Shown: positions 51,896 to 60,539 of the stretch, one piece after another
Position numbering within the stretch: position 1 is the first letter of the stretch
How the letters are laid out: every line of letters begins with the position of its first letter
DNA from: Romboutsia hominis
GTDB taxonomy: Bacteria > Bacillota > Clostridia > Peptostreptococcales > Peptostreptococcaceae
Assembly: GCF_900002575.1 (NCBI RefSeq)
Contig: NZ_LN650648.1
Location: 744,001-808,000, forward strand
DNA length: 64,000 nucleotides
Reading direction: 5' to 3'
Position numbers and translations under genes: made by a program
Notes under the pieces: generated by a model
Told to the model about the DNA's origin: nothing
What the model saw: the letters and a program-made list of their open reading frames with translations, nothing else
The model's database searches: none

Positions 51896-52963
51896 ATGGA
51901 AGGTAGTAAAAAAATAAAAGTTTTAGTAATAGATGACTCTATGGTATTTAGAAGAGTAGTGTCAACTAGATTACGAGAATATTCAGGTATAGAAGTTGTA
52001 GGAACAGCTAAAGATTCTTTTGAAGCAAAAGACAAAGTAATACAACTTAAGCCAGATGTATTAACTTTAGATATAGAAATGCCAGGTATAAATGGTATTG
52101 AGTTTTTAAAAATACTAATGGAACAACATCCAGTACCAACTATTGTAATAAGTGGAGCAGATGGAAGATGCTTCGAAGCTATAGATGCAGGAGCAGTAGG
52201 ATTTGTTGGAAAGCCTACTGCAGATACGATGAACCAGTTTTTTGATGATTTATCGACAAAAATAAAGGAAGCATCTATTGCAAAATTAGACAAGAAAACA
52301 AAAGTTCAATCTAGTATTATTCAAAATAAACGTAAGTTATTAGAAAATAATATAGTAAGAAAAAATGATAAAGATATAATTGCCATAGGAGCTTCTATGG
52401 GAGGTGTTGAGGCAGTAGAAAAGTTATTAAAACAACTACCACTAGGATTGCCACCAATTGTAATAACACAACATATGCCACCAATATTTACAAAAAAATA
52501 TGCAGAAAGATTAGATAGAGGGTGCGTATTAAAAGTAAAAGAAGGTGAAGATGGAGAAGAACTATTAAGTGGACATGCTTATATTGCCCCAGGAGCATTA
52601 CAGATGGGAATTATAAAAAGAAATGGAAAATATATCTTAGATATAAAAAAAGGCCAAAAGATTAGTGGTCATTGTCCGTCAGTAGATTATTTATTTATGT
52701 CCGTTGCAAAGCAAGCAAAGGATAATTCAATAGGAGTTATTTTAACGGGTATGGGGTCAGATGGAGCAAGAGGACTTTTAAGTATAAAGAATGAAGGCGG
52801 ATATACTATAGGACAAGATAAAAACTCTTGTGTTGTATATGGTATGCCTATGGTTGCTAAGAAAATTGGAGCAGTGCTAAAAGAAGCATCTTTAGATATG
52901 ATGCCAAATATTATATTAAATCAGTTAAAAAGAAGACAATTAACATCGAAAGTAAAAGGATAG
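51896..52963 (+). CDS. cheB: Chemotaxis methylesterase CheB
   Basis: A 355-residue two-domain protein. The receiver has VLVIDDSMVFRR and the phospho-accepting Asp in LTLDIEMPGINGIEF. The esterase domain has the catalytic Ser in GASMGGVEAVEKLL, His in VITQHMPPIFTKKYA and Asp in TGMGSDGARGLLS. It removes methyl groups from, and may deamidate, receptors. It follows cheA after 25 bases with AAGGAGAG. Confidence 0.95.
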   Translation: MEGSKKIKVLVIDDSMVFRRVVSTRLREYSGIEVVGTAKDSFEAKDKVIQLKPDVLTLDIEMPGINGIEFLKILMEQHPVPTIVISGADGRCFEAIDAGAVGFVGKPTADTMNQFFDDLSTKIKEASIAKLDKKTKVQSSIIQNKRKLLENNIVRKNDKDIIAIGASMGGVEAVEKLLKQLPLGLPPIVITQHMPPIFTKKYAERLDRGCVLKVKEGEDGEELLSGHAYIAPGALQMGIIKRNGKYILDIKKGQKISGHCPSVDYLFMSVAKQAKDNSIGVILTGMGSDGARGLLSIKNEGGYTIGQDKNSCVVYGMPMVAKKIGAVLKEASLDMMPNIILNQLKRRQLTSKVKG

Positions 52964-52979
52964 TTGGAGGATAATATAT

Positions 52980-53594
52980 ATGAAATTTGAATGTGATAAA
53001 TTAAATGTATTTCGAGAGATAAGTAATATAGGATCAGGAAATGCATCTAATTCATTGGCAGTTATGTTAAATGAGTTAGTAGATATAGGTATTCCTAAAA
53101 GTGATATGGTAGGTTTTTCTGATATAACAGATAGCTATGAATCACCAGAGGAGTTAGTTGTTGGAACGGTACTTCAACTATCAGGAGATATGGAAGGTTT
53201 TATTATGGTGATAATGAAGGTAGATTCTGCATTCAATTTATTATCTAGACTTTCAGGAAGTAAAATAGATTGCGATAGAAATGATTATAATAAAGTTTGT
53301 GAAACATTATCTTCTATTGGTGAAGTTTGTAATATACTTTGTGGAACGTATTTAACAGCAATTTCGGATATGACAAATTTAAATGTAACTCCTTCTATTC
53401 CATATTTTAGTGTAGATATGGTCATGGCTATTATGAATTTACCAATGTCATTATATGGGCCTGTATTTGATTCTATACTTTGTATAGAAACAGACTTTTT
53501 CACGGAAGATCATGAAATAGAAGGAAAATATTATTTCCTTCCAAAGGCTGAATCATGTGATAAATTATTAGCATCACTAGGATTTAATGTTTAG
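52980..53594 (+). CDS. cheC: CheY-phosphate phosphatase CheC
   Basis: A 204-residue protein of the CheC/CheX family. Two phosphatase signatures of the form ExxxN are present: FREISNIGSGNASNSLAVML near the N-terminus, and SSIGEVCNILCGTYLTA near residue 115. CheC also binds CheD, which is encoded next, and the pair forms an adaptation loop known from Bacillus. It starts behind TTGGAGG. Confidence 0.93.
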   Translation: MKFECDKLNVFREISNIGSGNASNSLAVMLNELVDIGIPKSDMVGFSDITDSYESPEELVVGTVLQLSGDMEGFIMVIMKVDSAFNLLSRLSGSKIDCDRNDYNKVCETLSSIGEVCNILCGTYLTAISDMTNLNVTPSIPYFSVDMVMAIMNLPMSLYGPVFDSILCIETDFFTEDHEIEGKYYFLPKAESCDKLLASLGFNV

Positions 53595-53604
53595 GAGATA
53601 AAAA

Positions 53605-54090
53605 ATGAAAAATATAACGGTTGGTATAGCCGATTTTAATATTGTTAAGGCTCCAGACCAAATTACGACTATTGGATTAGGATCATGTTGTGGAATAGTA
53701 TTATATGACGAAACAAAAAAGATAGCAGGTTTAGTTCATATTTTATTATCAGATTCAAAGAATGAGAGACAAGTTGTAAATAAAGCTAAATATGCAGATA
53801 CTGGAATAAGTTTACTGTATGAAGAAATGAAAAAATCAGGAGCAAATCCAATGTTTATAAAAGCTAAAATAGCGGGTGGAGCTCACATGTTTACTTTTAA
53901 AAATGCAGATAGTAGTATATTTACTATTGGAGAAAAAAATGTAAAGGCATGTAAAGAAACATTAAAAAAATTACATATACCTATTGTATCTGAAGATGTT
54001 TTAGGAACATGTGGTAGAACTATTACTTTTGATGTATTAACAAGTAAACTAAAAATCAAAAGTGTAGGAAAAGGTGAAAAAGTCATTTAA
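53605..54090 (+). CDS. cheD: Chemoreceptor glutamine deamidase CheD
   Basis: A 161-residue enzyme. The catalytic Cys lies in TIGLGSCCGIVLYDE (near residue 29) and the His in AGLVHILLSDSKNE. KIAGGAHMFTF and VLGTCGRTITFDV complete the family pattern. It activates receptors by deamidation and is held back by CheC. It follows cheC after 10 bases. Confidence 0.94.
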   Translation: MKNITVGIADFNIVKAPDQITTIGLGSCCGIVLYDETKKIAGLVHILLSDSKNERQVVNKAKYADTGISLLYEEMKKSGANPMFIKAKIAGGAHMFTFKNADSSIFTIGEKNVKACKETLKKLHIPIVSEDVLGTCGRTITFDVLTSKLKIKSVGKGEKVI

Positions 54091-54109
54091 AAAGGAGGAT
54101 GCCTTATAT

Positions 54110-54592
54110 ATGAGCACAAATGATGAAATAATAGATAATAAAATTGATGATTTATGTATGGTATTTATTATAGATAATCAAAAATATGCTTTATCATCAA
54201 AATATATTACAGAAATTATTGAAATGCTACCTATAACTAAAGTTCCATTTATACCTGAATATATAAAAGGAATTATAAACTTAAGAAGTAATATAATACC
54301 TGTTATGGATGCAAGAATGAGATTTGGAATTAGTCCAAAAGAATATGATGAGAGAACTTGCATAATAATAATTGAAAATAATGATGAAAAAATAGGTTTA
54401 ATTGTAGATGCAGTAAATGAGGTTATTCATATTCCTGATGGTCAAAGTATGAAAATGGATTCAAATGATAGTGATGATAAGCCTAATTTTATAAAGGGAG
54501 TTAGCGAAATAAATAATGAAGTTCAATTAATACTAGATTGTGATTCATTAGTAAAAATTGTAGAGGATATAGATTATGCACTTAACAGATAA
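54110..54592 (+). CDS. cheW: Chemotaxis coupling protein CheW
   Basis: A 160-residue adaptor that joins receptors to CheA. The start is ATG 54110 behind AAAGGAGG; an upstream ATG at 54074 lies inside cheD and before that site. The SH3-like fold appears with CMVFIIDNQKYALSSKYITE, PEYIKGIINLRSNIIPVMD and GLIVDAVNEVIHIPDG. It overlaps cheR by 17 bases. Confidence 0.94.
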   Translation: MSTNDEIIDNKIDDLCMVFIIDNQKYALSSKYITEIIEMLPITKVPFIPEYIKGIINLRSNIIPVMDARMRFGISPKEYDERTCIIIIENNDEKIGLIVDAVNEVIHIPDGQSMKMDSNDSDDKPNFIKGVSEINNEVQLILDCDSLVKIVEDIDYALNR

Positions 54593-55385
54593 AGATTTCA
54601 TAAGACTAAAGAACTTTATGTATAATAATTATGGGATAAATCTTGACAAAAAAAGGACCCTGATAGAAACTAGATTAGGTCTTATGGTAAAAAGATTAGG
54701 ATTTAGAGATTTTAAGAGTTACATAGACAATTTAATGCAAGATAAAAGTGGAGAACAAGCAGCAGTTTTAGTAGAAAAGTTAACTACAAACTTTACATAT
54801 TTTATGCGTGAGGAACAACATTATGAATTTTTAAGGGATGAAGTTTTAACACATGCTTTAAAAAAACCTCCAATAGGAGGAGTTAAAATTTGGTCAGCAG
54901 CTTCATCTACTGGAGAAGAACCTTATTGTATAGCCATGTTAGCTCAACAAATGATGTCTAAAAATCCTAGGTTAAAAGTTTCTGTAACTGCATCTGATAT
55001 ATCAAATAATGTCTTAAATCAAGCTAAAATGGGGATTTATTCACAAGACAAAATAGCTAAGTTACCACCAGCATGGATTAAGAGCTTTTTTAGGAAATTA
55101 AATGATAGAAATTATAAAATTACAGATAATGTAAGAAACATAGTAGAATTTAAATACTTTAACTTAAATGACAATATAGGCTGGAATCGTTCTAAGTATG
55201 ATGTCATATTTTGTAGAAATGTTATGATTTATTTTGATAATCCTACAAAGCAAAAATTATGTAAGAAATTATATGATTCATTAAAACCAGGAGGATACCT
55301 GATAATAGGTATGTCAGAAAATTTATCTAATCTACAAACTGACTTTGAAAGAGTGAGACCATCTGTATATAGAAAAAATTTATAA
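54576..55385 (+). CDS. cheR: Chemoreceptor methyltransferase CheR
   Basis: A 269-residue SAM-dependent methyltransferase. The N-terminal all-helical domain (DFIRLKNFMYNNYGINLDKK) is followed by the Rossmann domain with KIWSAASSTGEEPYCIAML and DVIFCRNVMIYFDNPTKQKL and the end PGGYLIIGMSENLSNL. It methylates glutamates of receptors and starts inside cheW. Confidence 0.95.
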   Translation: MHLTDKDFIRLKNFMYNNYGINLDKKRTLIETRLGLMVKRLGFRDFKSYIDNLMQDKSGEQAAVLVEKLTTNFTYFMREEQHYEFLRDEVLTHALKKPPIGGVKIWSAASSTGEEPYCIAMLAQQMMSKNPRLKVSVTASDISNNVLNQAKMGIYSQDKIAKLPPAWIKSFFRKLNDRNYKITDNVRNIVEFKYFNLNDNIGWNRSKYDVIFCRNVMIYFDNPTKQKLCKKLYDSLKPGGYLIIGMSENLSNLQTDFERVRPSVYRKNL

Positions 55386-55406
55386 CAAGTAATTGGAGGA
55401 AAAAAT

Positions 55407-55760
55407 ATGAAAAGAGTATTAATAGTTGATGATGCAGCATTTATGCGTATGTCTATACGTAATATGCTTGAAAATAATGGATTTGAGATAGTTGGAGAAG
55501 CTGAAAATGGAGTAATGGCAATTGAAAAATATAAAGAATTACAGCCAGAAGTTGTTACTATGGATATAACTATGCCTGAAATGGATGGATTAGAAGCACT
55601 AAGAGAAATAAAGAAAATTGATCCATCTGCCTCAGTTGTAATGGTATCTGCATTAGGACAAGAGGCAAGAATGAAAGAAGCTATAATATATGGAGCAAAA
55701 GGGTTTATAGTAAAGCCTTTTAAGGAAGAGATTATAGTATCTGCTTTATCTAAAATATAA
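55407..55760 (+). CDS. cheY: Chemotaxis response regulator CheY
   Basis: A 117-residue single receiver domain. Acidic pocket VDDAAF, phospho-accepting Asp in VVTMDITMPEMDGLEAL (near residue 54), switch residue Ser in VVMVSALGQ and Lys in FIVKPFKEE are all present, so phosphorylation should be normal. It closes the che operon. Its usual target, the N-terminal peptide of FliM, is not encoded in this window's fliM. Confidence 0.94.
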   Translation: MKRVLIVDDAAFMRMSIRNMLENNGFEIVGEAENGVMAIEKYKELQPEVVTMDITMPEMDGLEALREIKKIDPSASVVMVSALGQEARMKEAIIYGAKGFIVKPFKEEIIVSALSKI

Positions 55761-55790
55761 TTTAATTTATATGAAAATATAGAAGGATAA

Positions 55791-55826
55791 AAAATAGTTA
55801 GCAATATTGCTAACTATTTTTTTATT
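55791..55826. terminator. Bidirectional terminator between cheY and gtrA
   Basis: A perfect 30-base palindrome (AAAATAGTTAGCAAT plus its complement) with T runs on both strands. It serves cheY on the plus strand and overlaps the end of gtrA on the minus strand. Confidence 0.9.
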
Positions 55827-56212
55827 ACTTTCCTCATAAGAAGAAATATTGGGGGAGTAGTAAAAGCTGGAGCAATTATTGGTGATAATATTTCTCCAAG
55901 TTTAAATACATTTACAAGTATTACTATAACTCCCATATTTAATATATACTCAAATATATATATTAAAATTGAATAGAAAAATTTTTTATAAGAATATTTC
56001 TTTTCTTTAAAAGTATATTTACTATTTAATATATAAGATGCTGTTATACTAATAACACTAGTTATAGTATAGGCTAATAGGTAGTGAAGTTTAAAGTAAA
56101 TAAACAAAGTAAGATATATACCTTGAGATATTACAAAATTGCTTATACCTATTATATTGAACTTTATATATTCGATTATTTTATGTCTGTACTTTTTTAA
56201 TATTGTTGACAT
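55814..56212 (-). CDS. GtrA family membrane protein
   Basis: A 132-residue protein with four membrane helices and the GtrA pattern: IKFNIIGISNFVISQGIY near the N-terminus, AYTITSVISITASYILNS and KYTFKEKK after the second helix. GtrA-like proteins are thought to help move lipid-linked sugars across the membrane. No glycosyltransferase partner is adjacent. It is transcribed against the che operon, and the ribosome site on the minus strand (AGGAGTG) is good. Confidence 0.85.
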   Translation of the reverse strand: MSTILKKYRHKIIEYIKFNIIGISNFVISQGIYLTLFIYFKLHYLLAYTITSVISITASYILNSKYTFKEKKYSYKKFFYSILIYIFEYILNMGVIVILVNVFKLGEILSPIIAPAFTTPPIFLLMRKVIKK

Positions 56213-56309
56213 ATATACACTCCTAAGATGAAAGACATAAACTTATAATAATATTATTTGAGCAAAAATTCAATTTATTCTTCATTATAAGTATTTACTA
56301 TTTCAAAAT

Positions 56310-56650
56310 TTAATATGGATTTATACTGATTATAAATAACTGTCTTTTCTTCTAGTTTCAAGTTTTATAAAAAATTCAATTATCTAACCAACAGGAATTC
56401 CCATCAATATAACATTTACACCAAAGAAATTAGAAAATAAATATCAAGCAGGTATCCTTACGATCTATAAAGATATCGTATAGCTTATAAGAGTAACCAT
56501 CTCACTTTATAGCACTAAATAATATAAATGATTCTACCTTAGAACAAGTATCAAAATCTACCATAGAAGCGACACCGTAGATATTAACCAAAGATTACAT
56601 GTTTATATCTTCAAAGTAAAATAGCATTTGCCGAATATCTCTATGTTTAC
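56310..56650. pseudogene. Possible decayed gene, strand uncertain
   Basis: Both strands show gene-like pieces broken by stops. Plus strand: PTGIPINITFTPKKLENKYQ followed by AGILTIYKDIV, which resembles an Ig-like surface domain, then STLEQVSKSTIEATP. Minus strand: DIRQMLFYFEDINM, SLVNIYGVASMVDFDTCSK, then DGYSYKLYDIFIDRKDT and FFGVNVILMGIPVG, broken by a few stops and a frame change. I cannot decide which is the true relic. GC content here is slightly above the flanks, which suggests former coding. The surrounding 56213-56800 has no intact gene. Confidence 0.4.
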
Positions 56651-56668
56651 ATATTTTGTAATAAAATC

Positions 56669-56698
56669 TTAAGAATTAGGTTAAGAAATTTTTAAGAT
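56669..56698 (+). promoter_or_regulatory. Three direct TTAAGA repeats before the response regulator gene
   Basis: TTAAGAA (56669), TTAAGAA (56681) and TTAAGA (56692) are spaced 12 and 11 bases, about one helical turn. This is the usual arrangement of OmpR/PhoB-family binding sites. A -10-like TATTAT follows at 56707, so autoregulation by the encoded regulator is plausible. Confidence 0.5.
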
Positions 56699-56812
56699 TT
56701 ATACTCTATTATATATTTGTAGGATAGGAAATGAATTTATATTATTAATATTTAAAGGATGTGAAATTATTGTATAATATTAAAGAAAATAATAAAGAAG
56801 GTGAAAGTTTAT

Positions 56813-57505
56813 ATGTACAATATATTAGTAGTGGATGATGATAAAGAAATCGTTGAGTCAATAGATATATATCTAAAAAATGAAGGATATAAAATATACA
56901 AAGCTTATAATGGATTAGATGCATTAGATATTATAGCAAATGAAAAAATACACCTTATTTTGATGGATATAATGATGCCAAAGTTAGATGGAATAAAAGC
57001 AACTATAAAAATAAGAGAAGAAAAAAATATACCTATAATATTAATATCAGCAAAAAGTGAAGATACAGATAAGATACTTGGACTTAATATTGGTGCAGAT
57101 GATTATATAACAAAACCATTTAATTTACTAGAACTTGTAGCTAGAGTAAAGTCAAGCCTTAGAAGGTATGTTAATTTAGGAACTTATAAAAATGAAGATA
57201 AAGAAGTGATAAAAAGTGGAGGACTTTCTATGAATCTATTGACAAAAGAAGTTTTAGTAGATGGAGAATATGTGAAGCTTACTCCAATTGAGTTTAATAT
57301 ATTAAGGCTTTTGTTGTCCAATAAAGGAGTAGTATTTTCAATTGATGAAATATATGAGAAGGTATGGAAAGAACAAAGCTTTAATGTAGAAAATACAGTA
57401 GCAGTTCATATAAGGAGAATAAGGGAAAAAATAGAAATAAATCCTAGAGAGCCAAAATATTTAAAGGTGGTGTGGGGAGTTGGATACAAAGTTGAAAAGC
57501 TTTAG
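56813..57505 (+). CDS. OmpR/PhoB-family response regulator (VanR-like)
   Basis: A 230-residue two-domain regulator. The receiver has ILVVDDDKEIVESIDIYLKN, the Asp in LILMDIMMPKLDGI, and Lys in DDYITKPFNLLELVARV. The winged helix ends with VHIRRIREKIEINPREPKYL and VWGVGYKVEKL. I place the start at ATG 56813, behind AGAAGG; a GTG at 56801 is too near that site. It works with the sensor kinase downstream. Resistance function cannot be claimed: no van ligase genes are present. Confidence 0.92.
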   Translation: MYNILVVDDDKEIVESIDIYLKNEGYKIYKAYNGLDALDIIANEKIHLILMDIMMPKLDGIKATIKIREEKNIPIILISAKSEDTDKILGLNIGADDYITKPFNLLELVARVKSSLRRYVNLGTYKNEDKEVIKSGGLSMNLLTKEVLVDGEYVKLTPIEFNILRLLLSNKGVVFSIDEIYEKVWKEQSFNVENTVAVHIRRIREKIEINPREPKYLKVVWGVGYKVEKL

Positions 57506-57698
57506 GGGCAAAATTATAAAAAATAAAAGTTTAGTGTTTAATTTAATACTTATACTAACTATATTTATGGTTACACAAATAATAGGAATAATAACATGTT
57601 TTAAATTTTTTAGCCAAAATTTATTTATGATATTAGCTAATTTATCACTGATAAATTTTATTATATACAAAATAATGAGAAAACTATCTATATTATAG
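57480..57698 (+). CDS. Small membrane protein between regulator and kinase
   Basis: A 72-residue frame starting with TTG inside the 3' end of the regulator gene. It has a basic N-terminus (MDTKLKSFRGKIIKNKS) and two membrane helices (LVFNLILILTIFMVTQIIGI and FMILANLSLINFIIYKI). It ends MRKLSIL. After its stop a shifted frame continues DNNLNKLR, so it may have been slightly longer. It could be an accessory of the sensor kinase or the remnant of an N-terminal sensor piece. Translation is unproven. Confidence 0.5.
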   Translation: MDTKLKSFRGKIIKNKSLVFNLILILTIFMVTQIIGIITCFKFFSQNLFMILANLSLINFIIYKIMRKLSIL

Positions 57699-57733
57699 AT
57701 AATAATTTAAATAAATTGAGATGAGGGATAAAT

Positions 57734-59872
57734 TTGAAAAAAAATAGATTAAAGAATGTATTTTTAATGTTATCTATGATTTCATTATCAATACTACTTA
57801 CAGTAATACCAACTACATTTTCAATATATAGGCAAAATATGGGACTATGGACGAGTTATATGCATAAAGACAAGCAAATACTAGAAACAGATTTTTATAA
57901 AAGTAATGTATTTGAATTTAATGTACTTAGACCTATTTTATATTGGATGGGAGAAAGTGTATCAGATGTAGATTCAAATATAAGTAATTATATAAATGAA
58001 AATACATATTATGAAGATGTTACTAAAGGTTTAGATGAATATGGAAATGAAATAAAAGAGACTAAGGAAAGAAAACCTACTAAAGAAGAAGCTAAAAATG
58101 ATCTTTTAAATAAGGTTAATTATGGTAGAAACCAGCTAAATCAAATACAAAATATTAAATTTATGGTTAAAAATACTAAAACTAATGAGTATTATACTAA
58201 TACAGAATATAAAACATTTGATGAATTTGATAAAAATATAGATGAATATACAAATATAAAAATAGACAAAAATAATTCAAATAGAAGTTACATAAAAACA
58301 ATAAATAAAAAAGTATCAGAAAATCCAACCCATTATATAGAGGGTAAGTTATTAGATGCTACACCAGAAGAAAATTTAGAAGTACATATGTCTTTTCCTA
58401 AATTATTATCTAATGTAGAAATTTCAGATAAGGTATATAATGAGTATCACCAATATACACAAACTATAAAAGAAGTGTATATATGTTTAATTTTAATGAT
58501 TGTAAATATAATTGTATTTATTATATCAGCAGTTACATATAAAAAAATAAAAATAAATGAAGACCATGATGAAGGCATATTAACTAAGTTATCAAACAAA
58601 GTACCAATAGATATTATACTATGGTTAATGGCTATAGACTTTTTATTATATGTACCATTTTCACTTTCTTATTATCAAGGTTATAGGTATATGATAGAAA
58701 AAATATGTGCAGTAATAGGAGCATATCTACTTATATATGCAGCTTACACTATAAATAGAAGAAGCAAAAAATATGATAAAAAAATATATATATTAAAAGA
58801 AACTATTGTATATAAACTATATAAAATATTAAAAAATACTGTTATCAGTGGGTTAAAAGCATCTAAAGAAATACCTTTAATAAAAAGAATAATAATAGTA
58901 TCAATAGGTATAACATTTATAGGTGGGGTAGTGTCAGTCTTATTGTATGAACTTATCTATAATGAGGTTATGCTTTTATTTGGAATACCTATGTCTATGC
59001 TTTTATTTACACTATATATAGTAAAAAAATTAGCTTATTTAAGCGATATAATAGAAGGAACTTCTAGAATTAAAACTGGAGAATTAGATTACAAAATAGA
59101 TATATTAGGAAATGATAGTTTCACTAATTTAGCAGAGAATATTAATAACATAGGCGAAGGGCTAGAAAAGTCAATAGAAACTCAATTAAGAAGTGAGAGA
59201 ATGAAATCAGAACTTATAACTAATGTAAGCCATGATTTAAAGACTCCACTTACATCTATAATAAATTATGTAGAACTAATAAAAAAAGAAGAAGTAAGCC
59301 CAGAACATGTTAATGATTATATAAAAGTATTAGACCAAAAGTCAAAGAGATTAAAAATATTAATTGAAGATTTGTTTGAAGCTAGTAAAGCAAGTAGCGG
59401 TAATTTAGAGCTTAATATGGAAAATATAGATATAGTACAGCTACTTAGACAAAGTATAGGCGAAATGGAAGAAAAATTATCAAATTCTAACTTAGATATA
59501 AGACTAAACTTAAGTAGTGAAAAAATTAATATATATGCAGATGGTAGAAGAATGTATAGAGTATTTGAAAACTTATTATCAAATATATCAAAGTACTCAT
59601 TACCTAGTACAAGGGTATATATAGATTTATTAGAAGATGATGAAAGTGTAATTATTACTATGAAAAATATATCTTCATATGAACTTAACTTTGATGCTAC
59701 AGAGATAACAGAAAGATTTAAAAGGGCAGATGAATCTAGAAATACAGAAGGTAGTGGACTTGGACTTGCTATAAGTAAAGACTTAGTAAATCTCCAAGGT
59801 GGTAAGTTTAGTGTAGAAATAGATGGTGATTTATTTAAGTCTATATTAGCCTTTCCTAAGATAGGTAAATAA
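57734..59872 (+). CDS. Sensor histidine kinase, VanS-like, large
   Basis: A 712-residue membrane kinase. A first membrane helix (residues 8-28) and another near 246-266 enclose a large extracellular domain; further helices lie at about 288-305, 317-335 and 385-430. A HAMP-like segment (SRIKTGELDYKIDILGND) precedes the phosphoacceptor ITNVSHDLKTPLTSIINYVE. The ATPase domain has the N box FENLLSNISKYS, a shortened D box (MKNIS) and the G2 motif EGSGLGLAISKDL. Start is TTG at 57734 behind GATGAGGG. It partners the regulator just upstream; signal unknown. Confidence 0.9.
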   Translation: MKKNRLKNVFLMLSMISLSILLTVIPTTFSIYRQNMGLWTSYMHKDKQILETDFYKSNVFEFNVLRPILYWMGESVSDVDSNISNYINENTYYEDVTKGLDEYGNEIKETKERKPTKEEAKNDLLNKVNYGRNQLNQIQNIKFMVKNTKTNEYYTNTEYKTFDEFDKNIDEYTNIKIDKNNSNRSYIKTINKKVSENPTHYIEGKLLDATPEENLEVHMSFPKLLSNVEISDKVYNEYHQYTQTIKEVYICLILMIVNIIVFIISAVTYKKIKINEDHDEGILTKLSNKVPIDIILWLMAIDFLLYVPFSLSYYQGYRYMIEKICAVIGAYLLIYAAYTINRRSKKYDKKIYILKETIVYKLYKILKNTVISGLKASKEIPLIKRIIIVSIGITFIGGVVSVLLYELIYNEVMLLFGIPMSMLLFTLYIVKKLAYLSDIIEGTSRIKTGELDYKIDILGNDSFTNLAENINNIGEGLEKSIETQLRSERMKSELITNVSHDLKTPLTSIINYVELIKKEEVSPEHVNDYIKVLDQKSKRLKILIEDLFEASKASSGNLELNMENIDIVQLLRQSIGEMEEKLSNSNLDIRLNLSSEKINIYADGRRMYRVFENLLSNISKYSLPSTRVYIDLLEDDESVIITMKNISSYELNFDATEITERFKRADESRNTEGSGLGLAISKDLVNLQGGKFSVEIDGDLFKSILAFPKIGK

Positions 59873-59996
59873 ATACTACTTTTTTAATATTTATAAAAAA
59901 CTATATTTTGTTGTTTGTATAATTAATATAAAGGTATAAATATATTAACAAATACTAAAAATAACTTAGGTTTATATAAATAATTAGGAGGTAGTT

Positions 59997-60485
59997 ATGA
60001 TGAAAGTAACATTTCAAGGAGCACCATTAACATTAAAAGGAAGTCAATTAAAAGTTGGAGATAAAGCTCCTGACTTTACAGTTATAGATAACGAATTAAA
60101 TCCATTAAAATTAGATGATACTAAAGGAAAAAGAGTATTTTTATCTGTTCCATCAATAGATACACCAGTTTGTGATATGGAAGTAAGAAGATTTAATACA
60201 GAAGCTTCAAAATTAAACAACGTTACAGTATATACAATATCAATGGATTTACCATTTGCGCAAGCTAGATGGTGTGGTACAGCTGGCATAGAAAATGTAA
60301 AAACTGTATCAGATTATAAAGATAGAGAATTTGGGGAAAATTACGGAGTATATATAAATGAATTAGGTCTTTTATCAAGAGCAGTATTTGTAGTTGATGA
60401 AAATGATAAAGTTATATATGTAGAATATTTAGAAGAAATAACTGAAGAACCAAATTATAATAAAGTTTTAGAAATATTAAGATAA
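59997..60485 (+). CDS. tpx: Thiol peroxidase, Tpx-type peroxiredoxin
   Basis: A 162-residue cytoplasmic peroxiredoxin that reduces hydroperoxides with thioredoxin. Peroxidatic Cys59 lies in VPSIDTPVCDMEVRRFN and resolving Cys93 in ARWCGTAGIENV, the standard Tpx pair. Its ribosome site TAGGAGGT is strong; two ATGs in tandem (59997 and 60000) are both possible. It is a single-gene unit with a terminator behind it. The thioredoxin at 2460 is a candidate electron donor, though the reductase there is dead. Confidence 0.95.
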   Translation: MMKVTFQGAPLTLKGSQLKVGDKAPDFTVIDNELNPLKLDDTKGKRVFLSVPSIDTPVCDMEVRRFNTEASKLNNVTVYTISMDLPFAQARWCGTAGIENVKTVSDYKDREFGENYGVYINELGLLSRAVFVVDENDKVIYVEYLEEITEEPNYNKVLEILR

Positions 60486-60496
60486 ATGTAAAAATA

Positions 60497-60535
60497 AAAA
60501 AGCAGTATACATAAATTATGTATACTGCTTTTTTA
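60497..60535. terminator. Bidirectional terminator between tpx and ydcF-like gene
   Basis: AAAAAGCAGTATACATAA pairs with the complementary arm ending CTGCTTTTTT around ATT, with T runs on both strands, between convergent genes. Confidence 0.9.
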
Positions 60536-60539
60536 TACT

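Noticed and set aside
55229-55804. A 191-codon minus-strand frame opposite cheY and the end of cheR
   Set aside because: Shadow of cheY/cheR; composition is low-complexity and the plus-strand genes are certain.
56813-59872. A vancomycin resistance operon
   Set aside because: Only a regulator and kinase of VanRS type are present. There are no vanH, ligase or vanX genes, and this kinase family senses many signals.
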